Positions 1 to 7,414 of a stretch of DNA of 35,887 nucleotides are shown in pieces. The stretch's first letter is position 1. Every line of letters starts with the position of its first letter. Position numbers and translations under genes: made by a program. Location of the stretch: the NCBI GenBank assembly GCA_020345745.1, contig CP070768.1:1496868-1532754 (forward strand), given 5' to 3'. Source of the stretch: Desulfobacterales bacterium (lineage in GTDB: Bacteria > Desulfobacterota > Desulfobacteria > Desulfobacterales > UBA11574). The notes below the pieces were generated by a model, which saw only the letters and a program-made list of their open reading frames with translations, had not been told where the DNA came from and searched no databases.

Positions 1-150
1 ACATGAGTCCGGTTTTCCCAGAACTTTAACGGCATCCTCGTAGCTCATTCCAATTTTAATTTTATCATAATTTTCTTTGTTGACTTTGCTACAGCCGGTG
101 AGGGCCAGAATCGAAAATATACATATCGCCAATACCGCCAGTTTTATCAT
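1..150 (-). CDS. Lipoprotein N-terminus, SmpA/OmlA (BamE)-like, partial
   Basis: Fifty codons run from an ATG at 150 off the left edge. The product starts with a Lys-containing n-region, a hydrophobic stretch and the lipobox LTGC with Cys20, so it should be a lipid-anchored envelope protein. After the cysteine comes a segment reading YDKIKIGMSYEDAVKVLGKP. This matches the repeated 'I..GMS..EV...LG.P' signature of small SmpA/OmlA (BamE-like) or DUF3862-type lipoproteins. The C-terminal half is outside the window, so length and exact family cannot be fixed. No partner gene is visible on this strand. Confidence 0.7.
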   Translation of the reverse strand, partial: MIKLAVLAICIFSILALTGCSKVNKENYDKIKIGMSYEDAVKVLGKPDSC

Positions 151-605
151 CGGTGTAATTCGCTTCTTTTGTCTTTTTTCCCTTCTGTAATTTTCCCCAG
201 TATCCTTGCACGATATCTGTCTCTGCCTATTGCATATATCGTAAAATCCATAAAAAAGCAAAAAAGGCAAACCCCCATAAGAAATTTGCCCTCATTGAAA
301 AATGATATCACACGAAAGATTTTGAACATGAAACGTGTGTTTTATAGCAGATATTACAAGTCCCGGATTGAAGATTCCAAAGTGTAATCTTAAAGAGTTT
401 TTGGTTTAGTTTTCTCACTGTTATACCCTCCGAAAGCTTTGGTCGTTTTTTCGGCTTAGTATCCGTTATTTTTTGGTCAAATACAAATTCAATTTTAAAA
501 AATGGCTTGTGAGATGATCTTGAGTTGTTTGGAGTTCGTTTTGTTCTTGAAAAACATAGTGCCTGTGGTATTAAGTAATAATTTTTGGAACAGATAGACT
601 GTGTA
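151..605. other. Intergenic region without a supported gene
   Basis: This AT-rich stretch lies between the lipoprotein start and the IS3 remnant. Short open frames exist on both strands (for example 169-387 plus and 147-329 minus), but they overlap each other, lack convincing ribosome binding sites and have no recognisable motif. I see no strong terminator or tRNA-like fold here. Confidence 0.5.
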
Positions 606-890
606 TGTAGCGTTTCAAAAGAAAGTGGACAGATTTAAGGTATAGAAAAGAGGCGGTTTTAGGTTATAATCATGATCGTGAAAGGAGGATCAAATGGGAC
701 CTAAAACCAGAAAGAGCCCTGAATCTGTGGTTAGAGAGATCAAACGCAGAACCCGCCGCAAATTCAATTCTGAAGAAAAAATAAGGATCATATTAGAAGG
801 CCTCAAGGGCGAAGACAGCATCGCAGCTATCTGTCGTCGAGAAGGTATCGCTTCCAGTTTGTATTACAAGTGGAGCAAATCCTTTTTCGA
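606..890 (+). mobile_element. Remnant of an IS3-family insertion sequence (left end plus truncated orfA)
   Basis: A possible left terminus begins near TGTAGCGTTTCAAAAGAAAG at 606. It is followed 60-90 bp later by a ribosome binding site (GAAAGGAGG) and the first part of an IS3-type orfA. The recognisable transposase sequence stops around base 885. No orfB and no matching right inverted repeat follow within the next kilobase. The element is therefore decayed or deleted and cannot move on its own. The exact terminus is a guess from sequence style, because no flanking target duplication could be confirmed. Confidence 0.6.
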
Positions 891-912
891 GGGTTCGCTC
901 TTTTCATTTTGA
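694..912 (+). pseudogene. IS3-family transposase OrfA, C-terminally truncated
   Basis: The ATG at 694 follows a good ribosome binding site. Residues 20-62 form the typical OrfA helix-turn-helix: a basic start (RRKFNSEEKIRIILEGLKG), then SIAAICRREGIASSLYYKWSK. This is the DNA-binding module that recognises the element's terminal repeats. Intact OrfA proteins usually run to about 90-110 residues with a leucine-zipper tail and a -1 frameshift signal into orfB. Here the match breaks after YYKWSK, and about ten unrelated residues lead to a stop. The gene is best read as a remnant; a truncated DNA-binding product could still be made. Confidence 0.75.
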
Positions 913-1007
913 TGATATTTGTAACTGAATTGAACTGATCTGAAGTTGCTCTTTTGTGAAGAAATCACAAGTTTTAAAAAATCGAGTTTTGCGCAATAGT
1001 CTCAATC

Positions 1008-1034
1008 AGAAGTGGTCAACAATTGACCACTTCT
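1008..1034. terminator. Perfect 12-bp hairpin, terminator-like
   Basis: The arms AGAAGTGGTCAA (1008-1019) and TTGACCACTTCT (1023-1034) pair perfectly around a 3-base loop. The right side is followed by TAATTATT, not a long T run. It could end transcription from the IS remnant or be a relic of a transposon end. It lies alone in the 235-bp gap before the next gene. Confidence 0.45.
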
Positions 1035-1147
1035 TAATTATTGATGGGCTAAGATGATTTGACATTTACTCTTTAATAGATATATTTTTAAAGTTATTCA
1101 AATACGTTTGTTAATGCTTAAAAATCATTTATGAAGAAGGTGATCTT

Positions 1148-1660
1148 ATGGAAAGAAAGCTCAATAATTCCTTTCTGCTGGCTGTTATAACAGCAGTTTG
1201 CATATTACTGTTTGCGAACCACAGTTGGGGAGGCTCTAGTTCGAGAGGCGGGCATCATGGTCATTCCATTAGACCTATGAACGGCCACCATGGTTATTAT
1301 AATTATGGTCATGGACATTCCTATTACAAATACAGGCATGTCAAAAAGCATCGCTATAATAAGCACAGATATGGAAAAATGCCCTACAATTATGGTCACG
1401 GACATTCCTATTACAAATATAGGTATGGCAACAAGCATCGCTATAATAAGCACAGATCCGGAAAAATACCCTACAATTATCGGCATAAATATGGCGGACG
1501 CATAACGAGTAATTTTAACAAGGACTATAACGGTAGAGATAAAGGCGATAAAAAGAACCCCGAACATACTTACAAGCATGGCAATAAAAAACATAAAAAC
1601 ACAAAAGCGAATGAAGAGAATTCTAAAGTAGAAATGATAGAAAAAGATTGGTTTCGATAA
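1148..1660 (+). CDS. Secreted His/Tyr/Lys-rich repeat protein, function unknown
   Basis: The ATG at 1148 follows GAAGAAGGTGAT, a usable ribosome binding site. Residues 1-28 form a signal peptide with a hydrophobic core (FLLAVITAVCILLF) and a likely signal-peptidase I site before GGSSSRGG, so the protein should be exported. The mature part is extremely rich in His, Tyr, Gly and Lys. It contains two near-identical 29-residue units at 51-79 and 80-108, starting YNYGHGHSYYKYR, with a degenerate third at 109-117. A Lys/Asn-rich tail follows. Such composition suits metal binding, surface adhesion or polyanion binding, but no family is recognised. Codon composition and isolation beside an IS remnant would fit acquired DNA. 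Function is open. Confidence 0.7.
   Translation: MERKLNNSFLLAVITAVCILLFANHSWGGSSSRGGHHGHSIRPMNGHHGYYNYGHGHSYYKYRHVKKHRYNKHRYGKMPYNYGHGHSYYKYRYGNKHRYNKHRSGKIPYNYRHKYGGRITSNFNKDYNGRDKGDKKNPEHTYKHGNKKHKNTKANEENSKVEMIEKDWFR
1298..1471 (+). repeat. Two tandem 87-bp coding repeats
   Basis: Bases 1298-1384 and 1385-1471 are direct, in-frame copies of an 87-bp unit inside the His/Tyr-rich protein gene. Most differences are silent or conservative, for example TATAATTATGGTCATGGAC against TACAATTATGGTCACGGAC. This suggests duplication followed by selection at protein level. Unequal recombination between the copies could change the repeat number. Confidence 0.85.
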
Positions 1661-2043
1661 CAGAAAATAGCCAGACCTAACTACAAGCCATCTCAAAAAT
1701 ATAGATCACGTTCAAGGAGGCTATGGCCCTGATAATTATTATGGTATTTTTGAATATCTGCAATTAACGGCCCATTTCCCTTCCCATAAAATTTGGTCAA
1801 TCAGTTCAATATCAGATCGTCCCTCTAACTCATTATTTCAATAATTTGAAAAATTTACAAATGCTGATCTTATATGGTATACATTTTAAAAAATAATACC
1901 ATTTCTAATTCCAAGTTAAATGGTTGCAAAAGTAGATCAGAATGAGAGTTAAGGTTTGTGATACAAGGAGATCAAATCGGGTATGCGCGAGCGAATTCCA
2001 GGAATTCGGAAGAAATACGACCTGCGTCCTGATTGAAGGACCA
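1661..2043. other. Intergenic gap, no supported gene
   Basis: This is an AT-rich gap before the hydrolase lipoprotein gene. A short in-frame continuation after 1660 and another open frame around 1718-1845 encode Gly/Tyr-containing peptides. They could be debris of the preceding gene's original C-terminus, but no start or ribosome binding site supports them. The open frame that extends the next gene upstream to 1942 is not favoured as coding. Confidence 0.4.
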
Positions 2044-2787
2044 ATGAATTACTGCCTAAAAAAAACCGTTGTGGTTCTATTGCTCATTGCTGCCATATTG
2101 TCGGGATGCTTCTCGTCTTGGGACAAAAATGCGATGTTTGTCGATCTCTATGTTGGAACAAACAGAAATCTGGTTGTGCTTTTACCCACTATTAGCGGTG
2201 AAGGCTCACATTATGAGACCCAGGGGTTCATAGAGACCGTGCGAGAAAGAGGATTTGAAGCCCATTTAAAAGTTCTTGACGTCAAACCGAGTCTTTATCT
2301 GAACAGTAAAATTATCGATTTATTGAAAACAAAGGTAATTACACCTGCCAAGGCTGATGGTTTTGAAAAGATCTATCTCGTCGGGATATCTTTAGGCGGA
2401 CATGGGGCTTTGCAATACGCCACCAAGCATCCTGAAGATGTTGACGGCCTGTTTGTTCTGGCTCCCTTTCTTGCCGGCCCCGTACCTGCCGATGCAATCG
2501 AAGAGGCCGGCGGGCTTGATAAATTTGTAGATTGCCCTTCTATTGCCTGGGACTACGCCTGTAACATGTGGTATTTATTGAAAAGTTATACTTCTCAGCC
2601 CGATTATCGGAGGCGTATAGCTCTAGGTTATGGCACGGAAGATAAATTCGCTCGTCAAAATCGCCTATTAGCAGAGATGCTGGAGCCTGATCTAGTGTTC
2701 ACCGTGTCCGGCGGACACGACTGGGCAACCTGGAAAAAACTGTGGATCATGGTACTCGATCATTTCATGGTTTTCCAATCTAAATAA
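2044..2787 (+). CDS. Alpha/beta-hydrolase lipoprotein
   Basis: I choose the ATG at 2044 because GAAGGA lies just upstream and because it places a signal sequence at the N-terminus ending in lipobox LSGC (Cys22). A longer open frame from 1942 would bury that signal. The 247-residue product is probably a lipid-anchored serine hydrolase. The nucleophile elbow is GISLGGHG with Ser116. A candidate acid is Asp200 in GYGTEDKF and the histidine is His225 in SGGHDW, in the expected order near the C-terminus. The substrate is unknown; esterase, thioesterase or peptidase activity are all possible. The gene stands alone with a 600-bp gap downstream. Confidence 0.75.
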   Translation: MNYCLKKTVVVLLLIAAILSGCFSSWDKNAMFVDLYVGTNRNLVVLLPTISGEGSHYETQGFIETVRERGFEAHLKVLDVKPSLYLNSKIIDLLKTKVITPAKADGFEKIYLVGISLGGHGALQYATKHPEDVDGLFVLAPFLAGPVPADAIEEAGGLDKFVDCPSIAWDYACNMWYLLKSYTSQPDYRRRIALGYGTEDKFARQNRLLAEMLEPDLVFTVSGGHDWATWKKLWIMVLDHFMVFQSK

Positions 2788-3389
2788 TCGGCACACATTA
2801 GACACTCAAAATACCTGTGGTTTCATCCACCTCAGTTCTTAGGGCTTAACCGCAAGTTTCTGCTTTGGAACACAAATGCATAAGTTCGTTTGACATCAAA
2901 ATAGTATCTTATTAATAATTCCATTTTTTTTGCACCACTATATTGTACCCAAACAACTCAACTTATTGTATAAGCACCAAACCTAATTTTTCCGCCCGGA
3001 ATTCAAGGTTTCTCCATTAAACCTTTCATTTAGGCTAATCCAAAACGGTACATTTCGGATCGAAATCATTGACACAAGAGATATGTTGTGCAGCTAGCTA
3101 TTTTCAAACTGGCAATGGGTGATATGATCAAAAAGAATGACCTTGACTTTTGCGTCATTTAATTACATTGAAATACTAATAATTGAAGCCCCCGCCTTAA
3201 AAGGCGGGGTTTCTCCCTTGCGGGAGTGCTTCGCGGCGGGGAGCTGGCCGGTCAAGTCTACGCCCTTATTTTGATCGCAATCAACGGCGTAAAGCAGCTG
3301 GGTAATATTGCTTCGTGTCATTAAAGACCCGGCTTTGTTATTGGATAAAAATTAGCACCTTGAGTAACACATCGAAAAAGCGGAAAAAT
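2788..3389. other. Intergenic region with dispersed hairpin repeat
   Basis: No gene is supported in these 602 bases. The notable content is the GC-rich double hairpin at 3190-3256. An open frame continuous with the aminotransferase reaches back to 3315, but it lacks a ribosome binding site and family similarity. A TTGACA near 2889 could be a -35 box with TAATAA 17 bases later, but nothing nearby is clearly transcribed from it. Confidence 0.45.
3188..3256. repeat. Dispersed GC-rich hairpin repeat, copy 1
   Basis: CCCCGCCTTAAAAGGCGGGG at 3190-3209 is a 7-bp perfect hairpin. A second hairpin follows (CTCCC 3213-3217 with GGGAG 3222-3226), then GGGGAGCTGGCCGGTCAAG ending at 3256. The hairpin core and the GGGGAGC-GGCCGGTCAAG tail recur at 35421-35467, about 32 kb away. 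The first arm can pair with either of two GGCGGGG segments. The style resembles hairpin ends of IS200/IS605-type elements, but no TnpA or TnpB gene is present. Confidence 0.6.
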
Positions 3390-4532
3390 ATGAAAATAGA
3401 GTCAAAACTCCCTGATGTCGGTACCACCATTTTTACGGTGATGTCATCACTTTCGAACGATCATAACGCCCTTAACCTGTCACAAGGGTTTCCGGATTTT
3501 GATGTTCATCCTGACCTGCTGTCACTGGTTAACAAATACATGCTTGCCGGCAACAACCAGTATGCACCGATGCAAGGCGTGCCGGCGCTTCGAGAAAAGA
3601 TTGCCGATAAAGTATTTGAACAATATAACGCCCGTTATGACCCTGCATCCGAAATTACGGTGACATCCGGTGCCACAGAAGCTTTATTTGCAGCCATCAG
3701 CGCAGTAATTCAGCAAGGAGATGAAGTTATCGTTCTTGAACCGGCCTTTGATTCTTATGTCCCTGCCATCGTATTAAACGGCGGTATACCCGTATATGTT
3801 CAATACCGATTCCCCGAATACCGTATCGATTGGGACGACGTCAAAACAGCGCTATCTCCGAAGACGAAATTGATTATATTAAACTCGCCACACAATCCCA
3901 CTGGTTCGGTATTCTCTAGCGAAGATATAAAGGCGCTTAAAGGTCTTTTGGAACATACCGATGCCCTTATTTTAAGTGACGAAGTTTACGAGCATATCAT
4001 TTTCGATGGGTTGCGTCATGAAAGCATGTCCCGCTATCCTGAACTGGCAAACAGAAGTTTAGTCATCAGTTCATTTGGCAAAACCTACCATACTACAGGC
4101 TGGAAAATAGGATACTGTCTCGCCCCGGCCCCGTTATCTAAAGAATTTCAAAAAATCCATCAGTTTCTTACTTTCTCGACCAATACCCCCATTCAGTATG
4201 CTTACGCTGATTTTATGCAACACAAGGACGTCTATTTGAAGTTATCGGCGTTTTATCAACAAAAGAGAGATACGTTTTTAGCGCTGATAAAACAGTCGCG
4301 CTTCAAAACCATGCCTTGCAGTGGAACTTACTTCCAGATGCTCGATTACTCGGAAATATCAAGTCAATCAGATATTAAGTTTTCGAGGCAGCTAACCATA
4401 GAACACGGGGTGGCTTCAATTCCGCCTTCGGTATTTTATCACCGAAGGGACGATCATAAAGTATTGCGATTCTGTTTTGCAAAAAAAGATGAAACATTGA
4501 AAAAGGCGGCGGAAAAACTATGCAAGATCTAA
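3390..4532 (+). CDS. PLP-dependent aminotransferase, methionine aminotransferase (YbdL)-like
   Basis: This is a 380-residue fold-type I class I/II aminotransferase. It probably transfers the amino group between methionine or other hydrophobic/aromatic amino acids and 2-oxo acids. Visible family features are NLSQGFPDF (29-37), NQYAPMQG (56-63), TSGATEAL (92-99), NSPHNPTG (165-172), the PLP-phosphate region SDEVYEHI (196-203), and SSFGKTYHTTGWKIGY with Schiff-base Lys231. The start at 3390 (ATGAAAATAG) is chosen because homology begins there; its ribosome binding site is weak (AGCGGAAA). The last 13 bases overlap the next gene, an omega-amidase, so the two are translationally coupled. Together they fit the transaminase/omega-amidase route for 2-oxo acids such as 4-methylthio-2-oxobutyrate. 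Confidence 0.85.
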   Translation: MKIESKLPDVGTTIFTVMSSLSNDHNALNLSQGFPDFDVHPDLLSLVNKYMLAGNNQYAPMQGVPALREKIADKVFEQYNARYDPASEITVTSGATEALFAAISAVIQQGDEVIVLEPAFDSYVPAIVLNGGIPVYVQYRFPEYRIDWDDVKTALSPKTKLIILNSPHNPTGSVFSSEDIKALKGLLEHTDALILSDEVYEHIIFDGLRHESMSRYPELANRSLVISSFGKTYHTTGWKIGYCLAPAPLSKEFQKIHQFLTFSTNTPIQYAYADFMQHKDVYLKLSAFYQQKRDTFLALIKQSRFKTMPCSGTYFQMLDYSEISSQSDIKFSRQLTIEHGVASIPPSVFYHRRDDHKVLRFCFAKKDETLKKAAEKLCKI

Positions 4533-5302
4533 AAGTAACAATTATTCAAACGGAGCTGATATGGCAAGATATTGCGTCAAACCTGGCAATGTTTGACACC
4601 AAAGTGAACGCTGTCGAGGATGATACTCATCTCATCGTTCTACCGGAAATGTTCACCACCGGCTTTAGTATGAATGCCGCCGAACTCGCCCAGGACATGC
4701 AAGGATCCTCAATAGAATGGCTTAGAGACAAATCACGAAAAAAAAATGTAGATATCGTCGGCAGTATCGTTGCCAAAGAAGATGGAAAATTTTTTAATCG
4801 ACTGGTTTGGGCAAAACCCGAGGGCCGAATATTCACCTATGACAAAAAACACCTTTTTCGCATGGTAGGGGAAGAAAAAGTTTACACTGCCGGTCAAAAA
4901 AACATTATTGTCGAATTGCTTGACTGGAAAATCCGCCCCTTCGTTTGCTATGACTTGCGCTTTCCCCTCTGGACCCGAAATATCGATAACACTTATGACG
5001 CAGCCATATTTATTGCCAACTGGCCTGAAAGACGGGCGTTACATTGGAAGTTACTGCTGCAAGCCAGAGCCATTGAAAATCAATGTTTCGTTATCGGCGT
5101 TAATCGCGTCGGAACCGATGGCAACGGCCATCCTTACAGTGGTGACTCTTCGATAATCGATCCATGGGGGAACATTCTCTTTCAAGAAAGCCATGAGGTC
5201 TGCACCCATACCGCCGCTTTATCTTATGATTCACTGCAAAAGGCCAGAGAAGCTTTTCCGGTGTGGATGGATGCGGATAAAGATATGATTCGAGGCCTTT
5301 GA
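4520..5302 (+). CDS. Omega-amidase of the nitrilase superfamily (YafV/Nit2-like)
   Basis: The 260-residue carbon-nitrogen hydrolase probably deaminates 2-oxoglutaramate or 2-oxosuccinamate. These are the unstable products left when glutamine or asparagine is the amino donor. The catalytic triad of the superfamily is visible: Glu43 in LPEMFTTGFS, Lys109 in YDKKHLF and Cys143 in FVCYDLRFP. NWPERR and ALLQARAIENQ-type segments (here LLLQARAIENQCFVIGVNR) also match this subfamily. The length is typical. The ATG at 4520 lies inside the aminotransferase gene, giving a 13-base overlap and strong coupling. Pulling oxoglutaramate away makes the neighbouring transamination effectively irreversible. Other short-chain amidases of the family remain possible. 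Confidence 0.85.
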   Translation: MQDLKVTIIQTELIWQDIASNLAMFDTKVNAVEDDTHLIVLPEMFTTGFSMNAAELAQDMQGSSIEWLRDKSRKKNVDIVGSIVAKEDGKFFNRLVWAKPEGRIFTYDKKHLFRMVGEEKVYTAGQKNIIVELLDWKIRPFVCYDLRFPLWTRNIDNTYDAAIFIANWPERRALHWKLLLQARAIENQCFVIGVNRVGTDGNGHPYSGDSSIIDPWGNILFQESHEVCTHTAALSYDSLQKAREAFPVWMDADKDMIRGL

Positions 5303-5806
5303 AAGATGTTCGATGGTCTCGATTCTTCATTAGAGGTTGAGGGGCCAAGGATTAGATTGAAGCACTTAAGAATGACAAGGGTCTGAGGGAAACGTTCAGG
5401 AGATATCCATTTTCGTGTAACGATATTGGCAGCGTCGCTGCGTCATTCCAAAGGTGTAGATGTAGCAATTCAACTTCTCAAAAACTACGGACAAGAGGGC
5501 GCCAGGTTTTTTATGCAAGGAGATATCTTTTGCGTTTATTCGTCGTTACCCAGTGACCCAATATTATGATTTCATGAGGCATGGGTTAAGGTCTGCATAA
5601 AAAAAGTTCAAATCATAAAATATTGGGTCACACGGCTAAGACAAGATTGATATCGACTGGAAGAAAAAGCCTGGCGCCCGGATAGATTACCTAACCCAGT
5701 TTTATTGAGAAATTATTGCAGAGACCGCAGCCAGCATAAACGAAGCAAAGGTGCATACACCCTGAATGCTTATTTAGTCATCCTTCAAGATACGTCGGAG
5801 TAAAAA
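5303..5806. other. Gene-free region dominated by a long dispersed repeat
   Basis: These 504 bases separate converging transcription units. No credible gene is present. Bases 5413-5727 are copy 1 of a roughly 315-bp element whose reverse complement lies at 16490-16805. No clear intrinsic terminator was recognised for the minus-strand operon ending at 5807. Confidence 0.6.
5413..5727 (+). repeat. Long dispersed repeat X, copy 1, with nested palindrome
   Basis: The stretch is highly similar, by eye well over 80 percent, to the reverse complement of 16490-16805. Landmarks shared by both copies are GCGTCATTCCAAAGG-type sequence, AGGGCGCCAGGTTTTTTATG, TCATGAGGCATGGGTTAAGG and TTTATTGAGAAATTATTGC. 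Inside it, 5553-5631 is a nested palindrome, GTGACCCAATATTATGATTT against AAATCATAAAATATTGGGTC. Single-base indels between the copies break any shared reading frame, so a non-coding, MITE-like or RNA element is more likely than a gene. Confidence 0.75.
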
Positions 5807-7414
5807 TCACTTTTTTTCGTTGGTCGACCGTCGCAAAGAATAGAGTTTAAAGCAGTCCTGGAACCATTCCCGCATGTTGCCCACAAAGTCGGACCATCTG
5901 GTTCCCAGAGCTTGCCCTCTGGCGGTGTCTGCATTCCCCTCCCCTATTTTTCCACCAATCGGTGCCAGATCCATCTGGCAACGCACCGGGACCTGACGAT
6001 GCATTTCAGGGTCTTGGGTTGAGACAAGTGCCGCAGCGGCAAGACCGCCTTTTCTCAAAAGGTCCAAAAACGCCGCATGGCCTCCGACGGTATTGACCAT
6101 GACCGTCTTTATGGGTGTCAGCCGAACCGCCTCAAGCACACCGGTGTGCTTGTTAGAAATGTTGTCAGAACCAACATAGCAGACGCCCTCTTCGGTTAGG
6201 GCCAGTTGAAAAATCCTGGCATAAATAGACTCGAGCTGAATGCCTCTTTGGGTCAGGCGGTAGTGCGCCCTCAGTCCCCATGCCCCGAAGTCGATATGCT
6301 CACAGAATACCGGATCGTATCGTTTGGAAAAGTACTCTTCATATTGCAAAACCGCGTCTTTCAGCTTTTCGTGCATACGATCACGATCCAAGCTCCTCTC
6401 TTGGGCTTTGGCTGAATGGATGGCACCTGTCTTTAACAGATGTTGCCGGAGTGTCTCTCTATCGTTGTCCGTACCATAGCGGCGCTTTAGCGTATCCAGA
6501 TCCACCCATATGTAGTGTTTTCTGTAATAAGGGTCGCTTACGAACAGGGAAAAAATCCACAACAATTCATCAAGCTTGCGATCGTCCTGGATATCCACGT
6601 CCATAGGTGTCGGCTGGATTTGGGACGCTTCACCGGTAACCTTGGAAAGATCCGGCACATAGTAACCATTGCGGGTGAGTGTAATCCGGAACCCCCCGAC
6701 ACCGCTGCCTCCGGTTACCGGTTTCACAAAGAACCGGTTGGTCTCCCATTTTTGGGAAAGTTCATCGACTCGATCCAAAATCGTCGATACCAGTTGGGAC
6801 GTGTTCATTTGCGATGCAGGTGCTGTTACGTATCGCGCCAGAAGATTTTCCTGTCCTGCATCTTGCAGCATCTGATAGGTTGCCCCCTTGTCGGAAAAAA
6901 TGGATCCCGGGGCCGTGACGTAGCCAGGCAGCACAATGGCCCCCATACGCTCTATATTTTCCAGCACGTCAACGTTATACGTTTTGGCGTCGACACACTC
7001 ACTGATGACCAGTGTAGACAAGGGTTGCTTATTCACGGCCGCCATCAGTTCTTCCCGTGTATTCACCAACACACATCGGGCCTCGATACCTGATCGTGTA
7101 ATTTCATCCTGCAATATCCGAAACGATTCGGGACCAGTTGGAAGCCGGTCGTTTGAGGCATCAATCAAAACAACCGTTTCAGGAAAAAGGGTTGTATCCG
7201 GAAGGTTAAGAGCGTACCTGGAAAGCGCTTCATCTTGTTCTGCCATCTTGTTAAAGGACGATATGAGTTCAGCGCCAAGTGCTCCTGGCTCGCCATCAAA
7301 CCCTAAAGCATGAAGATAAAACGGCGCTTTGACAATCTCCCCTTCATGACCCAATGTGTATAGATCTACAAACCGTTTTTCGATATCACCTGGTTCCAGC
7401 TGCAATGTTTTCAT
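5807..7414 (-). CDS. Divergent ATP-grasp-like ligase, third step of DUF1704 operon
   Basis: The 535-residue protein has no family name I can assign with certainty. Features suggesting an ATP-grasp fold are SDKGATYQMLQDAG (174-187), like the pre-ATP-grasp helix, and RFFVKPVTGGSGVGGFRI (227-244), with a Lys231 and a glycine-rich loop typical of ATP binding. An N-terminal Rossmann-like part carries VVLIDASNDRLPTGPESF. The usual acidic Mg2+ motif near the C-terminus is less obvious than in its neighbour. The ATG overlaps the stop of the upstream ATP-grasp gene as ATGA (7411-7414), with GGAGG as ribosome binding site. Inference: it joins a carboxylate to an amine on the same metabolite or peptide as the neighbour. 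The substrate is unknown. Confidence 0.6.
   Translation of the reverse strand: MKTLQLEPGDIEKRFVDLYTLGHEGEIVKAPFYLHALGFDGEPGALGAELISSFNKMAEQDEALSRYALNLPDTTLFPETVVLIDASNDRLPTGPESFRILQDEITRSGIEARCVLVNTREELMAAVNKQPLSTLVISECVDAKTYNVDVLENIERMGAIVLPGYVTAPGSIFSDKGATYQMLQDAGQENLLARYVTAPASQMNTSQLVSTILDRVDELSQKWETNRFFVKPVTGGSGVGGFRITLTRNGYYVPDLSKVTGEASQIQPTPMDVDIQDDRKLDELLWIFSLFVSDPYYRKHYIWVDLDTLKRRYGTDNDRETLRQHLLKTGAIHSAKAQERSLDRDRMHEKLKDAVLQYEEYFSKRYDPVFCEHIDFGAWGLRAHYRLTQRGIQLESIYARIFQLALTEEGVCYVGSDNISNKHTGVLEAVRLTPIKTVMVNTVGGHAAFLDLLRKGGLAAAALVSTQDPEMHRQVPVRCQMDLAPIGGKIGEGNADTARGQALGTRWSDFVGNMREWFQDCFKLYSLRRSTNEKK

Noticed and set aside
169-387. Plus-strand 72-codon frame near the left edge
   Set aside because: Overlapped by an opposite frame, no RBS or motif; likely chance in AT-rich DNA.
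1205-1696. Minus-strand open frame across the His/Tyr-rich gene
   Set aside because: It is the mirror of a repetitive coding sequence, gives a hydrophobic low-complexity product and lacks a ribosome binding site. The plus-strand frame has a signal peptide and RBS.
1718-1845. Open frame reading GGYGPDNYYGIFEY after the His/Tyr-rich gene
   Set aside because: It could be a lost C-terminus after a frameshift, but it has no start and too little sequence to support a gene.
5290-5312. GAGGCCTTTGAAAGATGTTC resembling the 5' arm of the tkt leader
   Set aside because: It overlaps the omega-amidase stop codon and no matching inner stem or 3' arm follows, so similarity may be chance.
6206-7313. Several plus-strand frames opposite the 535-aa gene
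   Set aside because: They have no motifs or ribosome binding sites and lie inside a well-supported, coupled minus-strand operon.
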